From Halorubrum sp. Atlit-26R (lineage in GTDB: Archaea; Halobacteriota; Halobacteria; Halobacteriales; Haloferacaceae): a stretch of DNA of 39,143 nt. The position numbers and the translations under genes are program-made. How positions within the stretch are numbered: the first letter of the stretch is position 1; each line of letters starts with the position of its first letter. Location: assembly GCF_003666015.1 (NCBI RefSeq), contig NZ_QPLT01000023.1, positions 1 through 39,143 on the forward strand. Reading direction: 5' to 3'. A model generated the notes under the pieces. That model had not been told where the DNA came from, searched no databases, and worked only from the letters and a program-made list of their open reading frames with translations. Of this stretch, positions 16,934 through 25,356 are shown piece by piece.

Positions 16934-18226
16934 TCATGGCTCGCGGAGTACCGTCGAACCACCCTGCTCGGCCGGGAACGGCGAGGGGTCGACGTCGGCG
17001 GGGTCGTCGCCGACGCCCGGATCGCCGAGCGCCGCGAGCTCCTCGTCCGTCAGGAGCGCGTCGTCGAGCCGGTCGACGAGCGCGACCTCGTCGACCCCGG
17101 TGCCGATGACGACGAACTCGGTCCGGCGGTCGCCGTGGTCGTCGTCCCACTCCAAGTCCGGGCGGTTCGAGCGCAGCATGTCGCGCTCGACCGACGGGAG
17201 GCTCGCGATCCACGGCCCGAGCGCCTCGACGCGGACCGACCGCCCGGCCTGCCCGACCTGCTGGCGCTGGTCGGTGCCGGCCACCCACAGCGTCCCCTTC
17301 GAGCGGACCACGTCGGCCGGGAGGTCCCGGAGGAGCGCGGCGATCCGCTCCGGGTGGAAGGGTCGCCGGCGGCGGTAGGTGAAGGAGGTGACGCCGTACA
17401 CCTCGTCGGGGTGACGATGGTCGTGAGCGTGGGCGTCGTCGCCGTGGTCGCCGTGGTCGTGGTCCTCCGCGAGCGCGCGCTTCCAGCCGGGGAGTTCGCC
17501 GATTTCGCCCTCGTCGAACAGCCCGACGTCGAGGATCCGGTCCGGGTCGACCGCGGAGAACTCCGCGACGACCGTCTCCGCGTCGGGCTGGAGCGCGCCC
17601 ACGAGGTCGACCGCCTCGTCCATCTCCGCGTCGGTACAGAGGTCCGCCTTGTTACAGACGACGAGGTTCGACACCTCGACCTGCTCGACGAGGAGGTCCG
17701 AGAGCGGGCGGTCGGCATCGGCGTCGCCCGCGCCGTCGTTCCCGCGGCCGTCACCGGCCGCGGCGTCCGCGTCCGGATCGACGCGGCGCTCCGGCGTCTC
17801 GTCGCCGGCGAACGCGTCGAGGAACTGGCGCGTGTCGATCACGGTCACCAGCGCGTCGACGCGGTACCGCGCTGCCGCGCGCGATTCGGTCGTAAACAGC
17901 CGCGCGACGGGCGCGGGCTCCGAGATGCCCGAGGACTCGACGACCAGGGCGTCGAAGGAGCGCTCGTTCGCGAGCCGTACCACGGCGCTTTCGAGGTCGT
18001 CTTGCAGCTCGCAGCAGATACAGCCGTTCGACAGCTCCGTGACGCCCTCGACGTCGACCTCGGACTCCTCGGCGATCAGGTCCGCGTCGACGTTCACGTC
18101 GCCCATGTCGTTGACGAGGACCGCGACGTCGCGGTCGCCGGCGTTCCGGAGCAGGTGGTTCAGAAGGGTCGTCTTACCCGCGCCGAGTCCCCCCGAGAGC
18201 ACGGTCACCGGGATGCGGTCGTCCAT
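16934..18226 (-). CDS. COG0523 (CobW/ZNG1-like) metal-chaperone GTPase
   Basis: A 430-residue G3E-family GTPase that loads metals, often zinc or cobalt, into client proteins. Walker A is GGLGAGKTTLLN (Lys18). The family-defining metal motif is CICC at residues 69-72. The nucleotide-base motif is CNKADL. A His/Asp-rich stretch (DHDHGDHGDDAHAHDH) precedes the CobW C-terminal domain. Residues 160-190 form an Asp/Gly-rich insertion absent from many homologues. The client is unknown; the adjacent zinc-ribbon protein is one possibility but only by proximity. The ATG is at 18226. Confidence 0.92.
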   Translation of the reverse strand: MDDRIPVTVLSGGLGAGKTTLLNHLLRNAGDRDVAVLVNDMGDVNVDADLIAEESEVDVEGVTELSNGCICCELQDDLESAVVRLANERSFDALVVESSGISEPAPVARLFTTESRAAARYRVDALVTVIDTRQFLDAFAGDETPERRVDPDADAAAGDGRGNDGAGDADADRPLSDLLVEQVEVSNLVVCNKADLCTDAEMDEAVDLVGALQPDAETVVAEFSAVDPDRILDVGLFDEGEIGELPGWKRALAEDHDHGDHGDDAHAHDHRHPDEVYGVTSFTYRRRRPFHPERIAALLRDLPADVVRSKGTLWVAGTDQRQQVGQAGRSVRVEALGPWIASLPSVERDMLRSNRPDLEWDDDHGDRRTEFVVIGTGVDEVALVDRLDDALLTDEELAALGDPGVGDDPADVDPSPFPAEQGGSTVLREP

Positions 18227-18372
18227 ACGCCCGGATCGGCCACGACGCTCTTGAACCCCCGGGCGGCGAGCGGGAGCGACCGGCCGGCGCGCGGGGGCGA
18301 CCGGGCGGCGGGGCCCGCCACGGTCCGATCCGAGCCGATACGTTGATAGGCTGGGGTCGTCGAACTCGCGGT

Positions 18373-18579
18373 ATGGTTCTGTCCGCCTCCGCCGTGTCGC
18401 TCGTCAGCGTCGCGGTGACCGTGCTGATGGTCGCCGCGATGCTGTATCTCGTCTGGGGAGCGCTCGGCGACGACATCCACACGCCGAGCCCCGGCAACGA
18501 GGACCGACCGGAACTGGACGACGACGACGCCGAGTCCGACGAGGCGTCGAGCGAGCTCACGGACGGGAACACCGCCTGA
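18373..18579 (+). CDS. Single-pass small membrane protein (68 aa)
   Basis: A 68-residue protein with one N-terminal helix (SLVSVAVTVLMVAAMLYLVWGAL) followed by a strongly acidic, probably disordered tail (DRPELDDDDAESDEASSELT). Such proteins are common in haloarchaea and remain uncharacterised. The ATG at 18373 lies 147 nt from the divergent COG0523 start. Confidence 0.65.
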   Translation: MVLSASAVSLVSVAVTVLMVAAMLYLVWGALGDDIHTPSPGNEDRPELDDDDAESDEASSELTDGNTA

Positions 18580-18614
18580 CGACTCGCGCTCCGCGGGCGA
18601 ATCCGCGCCGCGGA

Positions 18615-18656
18615 CCGTGGCTGCGCCGCCCCGGGCCGTGGCTGCGCCGCCCCGGA
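18615..18656. repeat. 21-bp tandem duplication
   Basis: CCGTGGCTGCGCCGCCCCGG plus G or A is repeated twice without a gap, in the intergenic space before the 99-residue gene. It looks like a recent slippage event. Confidence 0.8.
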
Positions 18657-18666
18657 CCGCGACAGG

Positions 18667-18673
18667 TTTTAAC
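18667..18673 (+). promoter_or_regulatory. TATA-like box of the arsA-like operon
   Basis: TTTTAAC is 22-28 nt before the ATG at 18695, predicting a near-leaderless transcript. Confidence 0.4.
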
Positions 18674-18694
18674 GCGGGTGGAGTGTCATGAGAG

Positions 18695-18994
18695 ATGATG
18701 ACAGTAGCCGACCGGATCGAGACGTTTCGGGCCGCGCTGGAGGAGTGGCTCCGGGGCCTGTACCACGGGATGATCACGCATCCGGCCTACGAGAAGATCG
18801 AGAAGGAGGCCGAGGACACCGAAGACGAGTTCATGCTGGCGTGTTTCCCCGACGCCTTCGGGATCCCGTCGCCGGTGTCGTACTACACCGCCGAGCTGCT
18901 CCCGTACCTCGAAGACGAGTTCGAGGCGTGGGAGCGGCGGCTGTGGGACCGCGAGACGCTGATCGAGCGGAAGGGCCAGCAGTACCACTTCTGA
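18695..18994 (+). CDS. Conserved 99-aa protein upstream of the ArsA-like ATPase
   Basis: A 99-residue cytoplasmic protein rich in aromatic and acidic residues (WLRGLYHGMITHPAYEKIEK, FGIPSPVSYYTAELLPYLED, ending QQYHF). I do not recognise a named domain. It is 28 nt upstream of the ArsA/Get3-like gene on the same strand, so the two are likely co-expressed and could act together. The start has two adjacent ATG codons (18695 and 18698). Confidence 0.75.
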   Translation: MMTVADRIETFRAALEEWLRGLYHGMITHPAYEKIEKEAEDTEDEFMLACFPDAFGIPSPVSYYTAELLPYLEDEFEAWERRLWDRETLIERKGQQYHF

Positions 18995-19022
18995 TGACGG
19001 GACGACACCCACCCCGCGACTG

Positions 19023-19976
19023 ATGGAGCAGTTCGTCTTCTTCGGCGGCAAGGGCGGCGTCGGAAAGACCACCGTCTCGTGCGCGTACGCCCACCGCTGC
19101 GCCCGCGACGGGGTGCGAACGCTCGTCGTCTCCACCGACCCGGCACACTCCGTGTCGGACGTGTTCGACCAGCAGTTCGGCGACGAGCCGGAACCGGTCG
19201 CGGGCGTCGAGGGGCTGGACGCGATGGAGATCGACCCCGAAGACGAGATGCAGCGGCATCTCGACGAGATCCGCGAGGCGCTCTCGGAGCAGGTGTCGGC
19301 CGCGATGGTCTCGGAGATCAACCGCCAGCTGGAGATGTCCCACGGGACGCCCGGCGCGTACGAGTCGGCGCTGTTCGACGCGTTCGTCGACGTGATGCGG
19401 ACGGAGAGCGAGCCGTACGACCGCGTCGTCTTCGACACCGCGCCCACGGGCTCGACGCTGCGGCTGCTCGGGCTCCCGGAGTTCCTCGGCGACTGGATCG
19501 ACCGACTGCTGTACAAGCGCAAGCAGTCGATCGACCTGTTCGAGAAGGCCGCGGTCGGGGACATGGAGCCCCGGCGCCTGCTGGAGGGCGACCCGGTGAT
19601 CGAGCGGCTCCAGCGGCGCAAGGAGTTCTTCGAGTACGCCGGCGAAACGATGCGGAACGAGGCCGCCTTCTTCCTCGTGTTCAACCCCGACCAGCTCTCG
19701 GTCAACGAGACGGCGCGGGCGATCGAGGGATTCACCGAGCGCGACCTGCGCGTCCGCGGGCTGGTGGCGAACAAGCTCACGCCGTCGCCCGACGACGACG
19801 AGGAGGGACGCGGCGCGCGCTACCTCCGCGAGAAGGTCGAGACCGAGCGCGAGCGACTCGCGCAGGTCCGCGAGGGGTTCGACCCGCCGCTCGTCGCCGA
19901 GATCGAGTCCCGGACCACCGAGGTCCGCGGAGACGTGCTCGCCGACGTCGCCGCCTCCCTCGACGTGGAGCCGTGA
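19023..19976 (+). CDS. ArsA/Get3-family ATPase
   Basis: A 317-residue ATPase of the ArsA/Get3 (TRC40) family, single-domain form. The deviant P-loop is GGKGGVGKTT (residues 8-17) and the A-loop STDPAHS. Switch I is DTAPTGSTLRLL, close to the Get3 signature. Family roles are tail-anchored membrane-protein targeting or arsenite pumping. No arsB or arsenical regulator is near, and the CxxC zinc motif of eukaryotic Get3 is not seen, so a targeting-like role is only an inference. Paired with the preceding 99-residue gene. Confidence 0.92.
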   Translation: MEQFVFFGGKGGVGKTTVSCAYAHRCARDGVRTLVVSTDPAHSVSDVFDQQFGDEPEPVAGVEGLDAMEIDPEDEMQRHLDEIREALSEQVSAAMVSEINRQLEMSHGTPGAYESALFDAFVDVMRTESEPYDRVVFDTAPTGSTLRLLGLPEFLGDWIDRLLYKRKQSIDLFEKAAVGDMEPRRLLEGDPVIERLQRRKEFFEYAGETMRNEAAFFLVFNPDQLSVNETARAIEGFTERDLRVRGLVANKLTPSPDDDEEGRGARYLREKVETERERLAQVREGFDPPLVAEIESRTTEVRGDVLADVAASLDVEP

Positions 19977-20186
19977 CGCGCGGAACGCGGGCGGTGAGCC
20001 GGCCGCATCCCCCCTCCGCGGAGCGGTTCCGCCGGACCGAACCGAGAGACCCGGGGCGCGCGCGAGGTCGATCGGAGCGCTGACACTCGAATTTTACCGG
20101 AGAGTCAGAGAAAAGAACCGGATTTCGGCGACGGCCTCGACGCGACCGGCAGATATTGACGTTAACCATCATGAACGAAAGTAACG

Positions 20187-20192
20187 TTTAAG
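20187..20192 (+). promoter_or_regulatory. Promoter region and Shine-Dalgarno of cstA
   Basis: TTTAAG at 20187-20192 lies 39-44 nt before the cstA ATG. Unlike most genes here, cstA has a leader with a good ribosome site (GGGAGGG around 20219-20226). The flanking AACGTTA/TAACGTT elements (20159-20189) form an imperfect inverted repeat that could be an operator. Confidence 0.4.
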
Positions 20193-20230
20193 TTGGACAT
20201 AGTGAACCGATACCACGAGGGAGGGAACCT

Positions 20231-22087
20231 ATGACAAGTGTAATTTGGATCGTCGCTGCCGTGCTGGGCACGTTCACCGTGGGGTACATGGGGTACTCGC
20301 GGTACCTCTCGCAGTTCGTCGACCTCGACGACGAGCGGGAGACGCCGGCACACAAGTACGAAGACGGACAGGAGTACGTACCGTCGAAGAAGCCGGTACT
20401 ACTGGGGCATCACTTCTCGAGCATCGCGGGCGGCGCACCGATCGTCGGCCCGATCACGGCGGGAGCGATCTGGGGATGGGTCCCCGCGCTGCTGTGGGTC
20501 GCGATCGGGAACCCGCTGATGGGCGCGGTCCACGACTTCATCTCGCTGTCGAGCTCGATCCGCCACGAGGGGCGCTCGATCGGCTACATCGTCGGGCAGT
20601 ACGTCGGGGAACGCGGCAAGAACCTGCTGCTGTGGTTCGCGTTCCTCACGATCATCCTCGTCGTCGCCGTGTTCGCGCTGGTCGTCGGGATCGTGTTGAA
20701 CGCGTTCCCGTCGGCGGCGACAGCGAGCTTCGTGTACATCGCGCTCGCGGTCGTGTTCGGCGTGTACCTCTACCAGCTCGACGGACCGTTCATTCCCGGG
20801 ACCGTCGTGTTCGTCGCCGGCGTGTTCGCCGGCGTCTGGGTCGGCATCCAGTACCCGTTCGCGTTCTTCGAGCTGGCGGGCGACGCCTCTCACGCCGCGG
20901 GCACGTTCGTCCTCTTCGAGGGGAGCACGGGGTCGTGGGTTCCCGGCGCGGGCGCGCTCGGCGGCAACACGGCCGCGTGGGTGCCCGTCATCCTGATATA
21001 CGCGGTGATCGCCAGCGCCCTCCCGGTCTGGACGCTGCTCCAGCCGCGCGACTACCTCTCGTCGTTCCTGCTGTACGCTGGCGTCGGCGGGGCGCTGCTG
21101 GCGATCGTCGTCGGCACGGTCCTCGGGACCTCCTCGCAGCCGCTCGTCGTCGACAGCAGTATCCAGCCGTTCCAGGGGTTCATGGGGGTCGACAGCCGGG
21201 CGCCGTACCCGCTGTTCCCCATGCTGTTCGTGACGATCGCCTGCGGGACGATCAGCGGGTTCCACTCGCTGGTCTCCTCGGGGACGACCGCCAAGCAGCT
21301 GAACAAGGAGAGCGACGCCCGGCTCATCGGCTACGGCGGCATGCTCGGTGAGGGGTTACTCGCCGCGACCGCGCTGTCCGCGCTCGCCATCGCCGGGTTC
21401 GCGTCCGACGCCGCGGCCGGCGGCATCGGCGGCGCGCTGCCGAACTTCGCGACCGGCGGCGGGATCATCCTCACGAGCCTGAACATTCCGGCCGAGTTCG
21501 GCGCCCCCTTCATGGCGCTGGTGCTCGTGAGCTTCCTGCTCACCTCCACGGACACGGCCGCGCGGCTCGGCCGCTACATGATGGAGGAGATCGTCGGGAC
21601 GAAAGGCACGCAAAGCGAGAGCGGCTTCGGCGGCGGCGTCGGTTCGTTCGCCCGCGGCCGGTACACGAACCCGGTCATCCAGGGGCTCATCGCGTACGCG
21701 CTGGTCATCTCCGGTGAGTGGGCGACCCTGTGGGCGCTGTTCGGGAGCGCGAACCAGCTACTCGCCGCGCTCGCGCTGCTCACCGGAACCGTCTGGCTCG
21801 CCAACTGGGACGAGACGAAACAGCTCGTCAGCACGGGCGTGCCGATGGCGATCATGGTCGTGATCACCGTGATCGCCCTGGCGTTCCTGGCGGGGTATCA
21901 GTGGTTCTTCGTCAACCTCGTTCAGGGCGGCGTCACCGGCATCGGCAGCCAGATATCGATGGTCGTTCGCATCGTGCTCGCGGCCGTCCTCGTCTACCTC
22001 GCGCTGTCGCTCGTGCGCATCGGCTACGGCAACATCACGAGCGTGCGCGGCGGCGACCGGCCCGCGGCGGAGCCGAGCGACGACTGA
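20231..22087 (+). CDS. cstA: Carbon starvation protein A (peptide transporter)
   Basis: A 618-residue integral membrane protein of the CstA family, with many (about 16) hydrophobic segments. Typical features include the N-terminal helix ending YSRYLSQFVDLDDERETPAH, the signature HHFSSIAGGAPIVGPITAG, and TTAKQLNKESDARLIGYGGM followed by EGLLAATALSALAIAG. CstA imports peptides or pyruvate in bacteria; in archaea the substrate is inferred. It has its own promoter region and a T-run after the stop (22127-22131). Confidence 0.95.
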   Translation: MTSVIWIVAAVLGTFTVGYMGYSRYLSQFVDLDDERETPAHKYEDGQEYVPSKKPVLLGHHFSSIAGGAPIVGPITAGAIWGWVPALLWVAIGNPLMGAVHDFISLSSSIRHEGRSIGYIVGQYVGERGKNLLLWFAFLTIILVVAVFALVVGIVLNAFPSAATASFVYIALAVVFGVYLYQLDGPFIPGTVVFVAGVFAGVWVGIQYPFAFFELAGDASHAAGTFVLFEGSTGSWVPGAGALGGNTAAWVPVILIYAVIASALPVWTLLQPRDYLSSFLLYAGVGGALLAIVVGTVLGTSSQPLVVDSSIQPFQGFMGVDSRAPYPLFPMLFVTIACGTISGFHSLVSSGTTAKQLNKESDARLIGYGGMLGEGLLAATALSALAIAGFASDAAAGGIGGALPNFATGGGIILTSLNIPAEFGAPFMALVLVSFLLTSTDTAARLGRYMMEEIVGTKGTQSESGFGGGVGSFARGRYTNPVIQGLIAYALVISGEWATLWALFGSANQLLAALALLTGTVWLANWDETKQLVSTGVPMAIMVVITVIALAFLAGYQWFFVNLVQGGVTGIGSQISMVVRIVLAAVLVYLALSLVRIGYGNITSVRGGDRPAAEPSDD

Positions 22088-22126
22088 CGCGACCGGCCGA
22101 CCCCGCCCCCTGGCCCTCTACGGTTA

Positions 22127-22131
22127 TTTTT
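22127..22131 (+). terminator. T-run terminator of cstA
   Basis: TTTTT, 40 nt after the cstA stop in the short convergent gap. Archaeal terminators are typically such U-tracts. Confidence 0.45.
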
Positions 22132-22148
22132 CGGCGCCGCTTCGACCG

Positions 22149-22823
22149 CTACCGCCAGAACCGCTTCGCGAGCCGCGAGAAGAACCCCTCGTCCGGCTCC
22201 GCGACCGCCTCCCACAGGCGGAACGCGCCGGCGACGTCAGCGACCTCGCTCGCGACCAGCTCCTCGTCGTCGGGCGCGACGACGATCAGGTTCACCTCGT
22301 AGTGGCCGTAGTAGCCGAACTTCAGCAGCGTTCGGTCGCGGAACCCGTCGACGAAGTCGGCGACGTCGTCGGGGATCCGGTCCGCGACGAGCGCGACGGT
22401 GACGTCCGTCCCGTAGTGTTCCTCGTCGGCCTCGACGCGGTCGTCGGCCACCGCGTGGGAGAACTCCACGAGCCGTTCGAGCTCGGCGACCGACGGGGTC
22501 GAGACGCGCCGAGCGAACAGGAACTCCATCATGTCGTGGTCCGCGTAGCTCAGCGCCGGGTGGAGGAACTGCTTCTGGTTGCGCACCCGCATCTCCGCGG
22601 TCATGTCGAAGCGCTCGCCGTCGACGACGACGTCGCGGTCGAGGTCGTAGCTGTACAGCAGCCGGTCGGAGACCCGGTCGAGGTACTCGTCGTCGTAGTC
22701 GGGGACGGCCTCGCGGATCTCGGCGGGCAGCTCCTCGGGGTCGCGGCGGCCGTCGCCTCCCGCCGGCGCGGTCCCGTCGCCGCCGGCCCCGTCGCCGCCC
22801 TCCGGCCCGGCCCGCTCACTCAT
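22149..22823 (-). CDS. Conserved haloarchaeal protein (224 aa), function unknown
   Basis: A 224-residue protein. It starts with a Gly/Asp-rich disordered leader (to about residue 28) and continues with a mixed alpha/beta core (EYLDRVSDRLLYSYDLDRDV, DHDMMEFLFARRVS, VTVALVADRIPDDVADFV, YGHYEVNLIVVAPDDEEL). It ends in a basic FFSRLAKRFWR helix that could contact a membrane or RNA. I do not recognise a family. The start overlaps the 3' end of the cupin gene by eight bases, so the two form a translationally coupled operon with the cupin first. Confidence 0.78.
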   Translation of the reverse strand: MSERAGPEGGDGAGGDGTAPAGGDGRRDPEELPAEIREAVPDYDDEYLDRVSDRLLYSYDLDRDVVVDGERFDMTAEMRVRNQKQFLHPALSYADHDMMEFLFARRVSTPSVAELERLVEFSHAVADDRVEADEEHYGTDVTVALVADRIPDDVADFVDGFRDRTLLKFGYYGHYEVNLIVVAPDDEELVASEVADVAGAFRLWEAVAEPDEGFFSRLAKRFWR

Positions 22824-23196
22824 CGTCCGGGTCGTAGGCGACCGCGTCGCCGTCCGCCGGCGGCGCGCCGATCGCGAGCACGGTGACGGGGCCGTCGGCG
22901 TCGGCCGGGTTGTACGCGCGCTGCGGGCTCTCGGGGTCGACGACGAACAGGTCGCCCGCGGGCACCTCGTAGGTCTCCTCGGGCGTCTCCACCGAGAGCG
23001 TCCCGTCGAGCACGTAGAACGCCTCCTGTTGGGTCTCGTGGTAGTGGTACGCGAGCGGGAGCTGCTCGCCCGGCTCGGCCCTGAATCGGTTGACCGCCGC
23101 GGCGTCGAGGCCGCCCGGATCGGAGAGCTTCCGGCACTCGCACGGTCGGTCCGGCTCCGGGTCGACCGAGTCGACGTCGACGACGCGATATCCCAT
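22816..23196 (-). CDS. Cupin-domain protein
   Basis: A 126-residue single-cupin protein. Motif 1 is YHYHETQQEAFYVLDGTLSV (His-x-His-x-Glu pattern for a metal), and motif 2 is VPAGDLFVVDPESPQRAYN. A CEC pair sits near residue 20 (DRPCECRKL). Cupins bind metals or small ligands, and this small type may be an isomerase or a ligand sensor; the substrate is unknown. The ATG at 23196 is divergent from the 86-residue gene at 23364. Confidence 0.88.
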   Translation of the reverse strand: MGYRVVDVDSVDPEPDRPCECRKLSDPGGLDAAAVNRFRAEPGEQLPLAYHYHETQQEAFYVLDGTLSVETPEETYEVPAGDLFVVDPESPQRAYNPADADGPVTVLAIGAPPADGDAVAYDPDDE

Positions 23197-23324
23197 GCGA
23201 ATCCCTTCCACGGAGGAGTAAAAAGGGCGTCGGGAGCCGAGCCGGCGGCGGAGTCGGGCGTCGAAGCGGACCGCATCGAACGAGACCGAACGCCCGGAAC
23301 GGGCGGGAGCGGGACCAGGCTCGG

Positions 23325-23332
23325 TTTTAAGG
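23325..23332 (+). promoter_or_regulatory. TATA-like box of the 86-aa gene
   Basis: TTTTAAGG, 32-39 nt before the ATG at 23364. Confidence 0.35.
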
Positions 23333-23363
23333 AGACGCACGGCGTAACGTGTCGTGAGAGAGC

Positions 23364-23624
23364 ATGACAGACGAACGAGACCGGTCCGACGGGGACGACG
23401 GCGCGGTCGAGGTCGAGGCCTGCGGCCGCTGCTCGATGTCGACCGTCGTCGGCGCGGTGTCGAGCGATCAGTCCCCCGAAGAGCGGGCCGAGCGCGACCC
23501 GTTCTCGGGCGAGCGGATCGAGGTCGACGAGTCGTCGGTCCGGCGCGTCTCGCCGGCCGGGTACTTCGGCGACCTCAAGGCGCGGATCGACGCGTTCGCG
23601 CGCCGGATCGCGTACGGAGAGTAG
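23364..23624 (+). CDS. Small hypothetical protein (86 aa)
   Basis: An 86-residue protein with a polar acidic start and CGRCSMSTVVGAVSS (one CxxC, residues 20-23), then a basic helical C-terminus (YFGDLKARIDAFARRIAYGE). A single CxxC would need a partner or dimer to bind zinc. I do not recognise it. Its stop codon is directly followed by the 17-bp minisatellite. Confidence 0.6.
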   Translation: MTDERDRSDGDDGAVEVEACGRCSMSTVVGAVSSDQSPEERAERDPFSGERIEVDESSVRRVSPAGYFGDLKARIDAFARRIAYGE

Positions 23625-23793
23625 GCATCGGCCGGAAGTCGGCGTCAACCGCAAGCCGGCGTCAACCGCAAGCCGGCGTCAACCGCAAGCCGGCGTCAAC
23701 CGCAAGCCGGCGTCAACCGCAAGCCGGCGTCAACCGCAAGCCGGCGTCAACCGCAAGCCGGCGTCAACCGCAAGCCGGCGTCGGCCACGGGTC
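23624..23793. repeat. 17-bp minisatellite, eight perfect copies
   Basis: GGCGTCAACCGCAAGCC is repeated eight times without error at 23641-23776, with one degenerate unit on each side (23624-23640 and 23777-23793). It fills most of the 246-nt gap between the 86-residue and 228-residue genes. The unit is not a multiple of three, so it is not protein coding; the junctions create GCCGGC palindromes. There are no spacers, so it is not a CRISPR. The perfect copies imply recent expansion. Confidence 0.95.
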
Positions 23794-23836
23794 AGACCGC
23801 GAGCCGCGCTCGGCGAGTCACGTCAGTTCGGGGAGA

Positions 23837-23844
23837 CTTATACG
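23837..23844 (+). promoter_or_regulatory. TATA-like box of the 228-aa gene
   Basis: CTTATACG, 27-34 nt before the ATG at 23871. Confidence 0.5.
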
Positions 23845-23870
23845 CGTCCGTGCCGTAGCGAGGGCAACCG

Positions 23871-24557
23871 ATGGAAGAGAGCATCTCCGGGTTCAAGGTG
23901 CGCGGCGACTGGGGCGACGTCGTCGAACACGGCGAGCGGGTCGCCCTCGCGCTCCGGGAGGTCGGCGTCGACGGCGACGCCTACTACGAGTTCGACGAGT
24001 GGCGTCCCAAGACCCACGAGCGCATCGACGAGGACGTCTCGGAGAAGACCGCGGCGCAGGCGTCCGTCGACGAGGGGAAAGGCGAGCGCGCGGGGCAGTC
24101 GCCCGGCGACGACCTCCAGACGGCCGGCGAGAAGCTCACGGAGTCCTACGAGAAGGTCGAGGAGAACGACACGGAGAGCGCCCGCGAGAGCTGGGGGGAG
24201 TCGATCGAGCACGTCGCCCGCGCGGCCGACTCCGCCAGCCGGAAGGCGCTCCGGAAGGTGGAGGACGCCGTCTACCGGAACGTGATGACCCAGATGGCGC
24301 CGTACTACTTCGACAACGAGCTCGTCAGCGCCAACATCCAGGAGGTCGCCCGCGCCGAGGACGGCGAGACGTTCGTCTTCGAGGTGAACGTCAACGACGA
24401 CGAGCTGAAAACGGAGGTCTCCGAGGTCCTCGACGAGTACGAGTCCGAAATCGACCGCTGGCACGTCGAGACCGAGAAGCGGACCGACGACGTCGCGGCG
24501 GCCGAGGGCGTCGAGCCGCCCGCAGAGGAGGGCGGCCCGGACTCGACGACGACGTGA
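23871..24557 (+). CDS. Conserved haloarchaeal protein (DUF5828-like, 228 aa)
   Basis: A 228-residue acidic cytoplasmic protein with long helices. The N-terminus (MEESISGFKVRGDWGDVVEHGERV) is followed by a charged linker, a central helical part (SWGESIEHVARAADSASRKALRKVED) and a beta-rich end (ETFVFEVNVNDDELKTEVSE). The tail EPPAEEGGPDSTTT is disordered. It resembles proteins annotated DUF5828 in haloarchaea; this is from memory. No enzyme motif is seen. It has its own TATA-like box. Confidence 0.75.
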   Translation: MEESISGFKVRGDWGDVVEHGERVALALREVGVDGDAYYEFDEWRPKTHERIDEDVSEKTAAQASVDEGKGERAGQSPGDDLQTAGEKLTESYEKVEENDTESARESWGESIEHVARAADSASRKALRKVEDAVYRNVMTQMAPYYFDNELVSANIQEVARAEDGETFVFEVNVNDDELKTEVSEVLDEYESEIDRWHVETEKRTDDVAAAEGVEPPAEEGGPDSTTT

Positions 24558-24670
24558 GAGCGGGAGCGATCCCGCCGACCACGCCGGCGCATCGCCCGCG
24601 CCGACGGGGCGGCCGCCGCGGGCCGAGAGACATCGGTCGGCTTTAACTCGCCGACCGTCGTATCGAACCC

Positions 24671-24910
24671 ATGAGCGAGGTACTCCGAGTCGAGGCGGGC
24701 GAGCTGTCCGTCGACGAACTCATCGACGCGCTCAACGACGGCCGGCGGATCCTCGTCGACGTCGAGGTCGCCGGCGCCAACCACGAGGTCGCCCTCCGCT
24801 ACGACGGGGAGACGTACCACTGCGACACGCCGACGAACCTCCATCGGCACGCGGACGAGTCGGGGATGCGGGGCTGTATCGACCAGATGGGGTACGCGGC
24901 GGACGAATGA
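24671..24910 (+). CDS. Small conserved protein (79 aa)
   Basis: A 79-residue acidic protein. EELSVDELIDALNDGRRILVDVEV-type segments precede a C-terminal part with C-x17-C spacing (HCDTPTNLHRHADESGMRGC), several His residues and MGYAADE. The Cys/His set could bind a metal. Conserved in haloarchaea as far as I recall, without known role. CTTTAAC at 24641-24647 is its likely TATA box. Confidence 0.72.
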   Translation: MSEVLRVEAGELSVDELIDALNDGRRILVDVEVAGANHEVALRYDGETYHCDTPTNLHRHADESGMRGCIDQMGYAADE

Positions 24911-24933
24911 CCGCGTCGAGCCGCCGTGACGGG

Positions 24934-24941
24934 TATTTAAC
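24934..24941 (+). promoter_or_regulatory. TATA-like box of the HTH regulator
   Basis: TATTTAAC, 25-32 nt before the ATG at 24966; it predicts a leaderless mRNA. Confidence 0.5.
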
Positions 24942-24965
24942 AGCACCGCGCGCGGATCGACCGAC

Positions 24966-25340
24966 ATGAGCGATCCCGAAATCGAGGACCTCGTCGGCGA
25001 CACCTCGCCTTCCTTCGAACACGTCCTCTCCTGCGTCTTCGGCGTGCGCGACCACGAGAGCCGGGCGTACCTCGAACTGCTCGATTACCCGGGCAGCACC
25101 GTCTCGGAGCTGGCCGACGCGCTCGACCGCGACCGGTCGAACGTGAACCGGTCGCTGTCGACCCTGCGGGAGAAGGGGCTCGTCGAGCGCCGGCGGCGGC
25201 TGCTCGACTCCGGCGGCTACGTCTACCAGTACACCGCGATCCCGGTCCCGGAGGCCAAGCGTCGGCTCCACGACGCGCTCGACGAGTGGGTCGCGGACGT
25301 CCACGACGCGATCGACGGGTTCGACCCGGACGAGCGCTGA
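24966..25340 (+). CDS. TrmB-like winged-helix transcription regulator
   Basis: A 124-residue DNA-binding protein. A winged helix-turn-helix spans about residues 30-85 (ESRAYLELLDYPGSTVSELA, DRDRSNVNRSLSTLREKGLV), with a wing RRRRLLDSGGYVYQYTAIPV and a C-terminal dimerising helix (EAKRRLHDALDEWVADVHDAI). It belongs to the TrmB-type HTH group but lacks a sugar-binding domain. It ends 16 nt before the convergent S9 peptidase stop. The target is unknown; autoregulation is possible. Confidence 0.85.
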   Translation: MSDPEIEDLVGDTSPSFEHVLSCVFGVRDHESRAYLELLDYPGSTVSELADALDRDRSNVNRSLSTLREKGLVERRRRLLDSGGYVYQYTAIPVPEAKRRLHDALDEWVADVHDAIDGFDPDER

Positions 25341-25356
25341 CCCTCGGCCGAGACGC

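Noticed and set aside
23641..23776. CRISPR array
   Set aside because: Units are 17 bp, directly joined and without spacers; it is a minisatellite.
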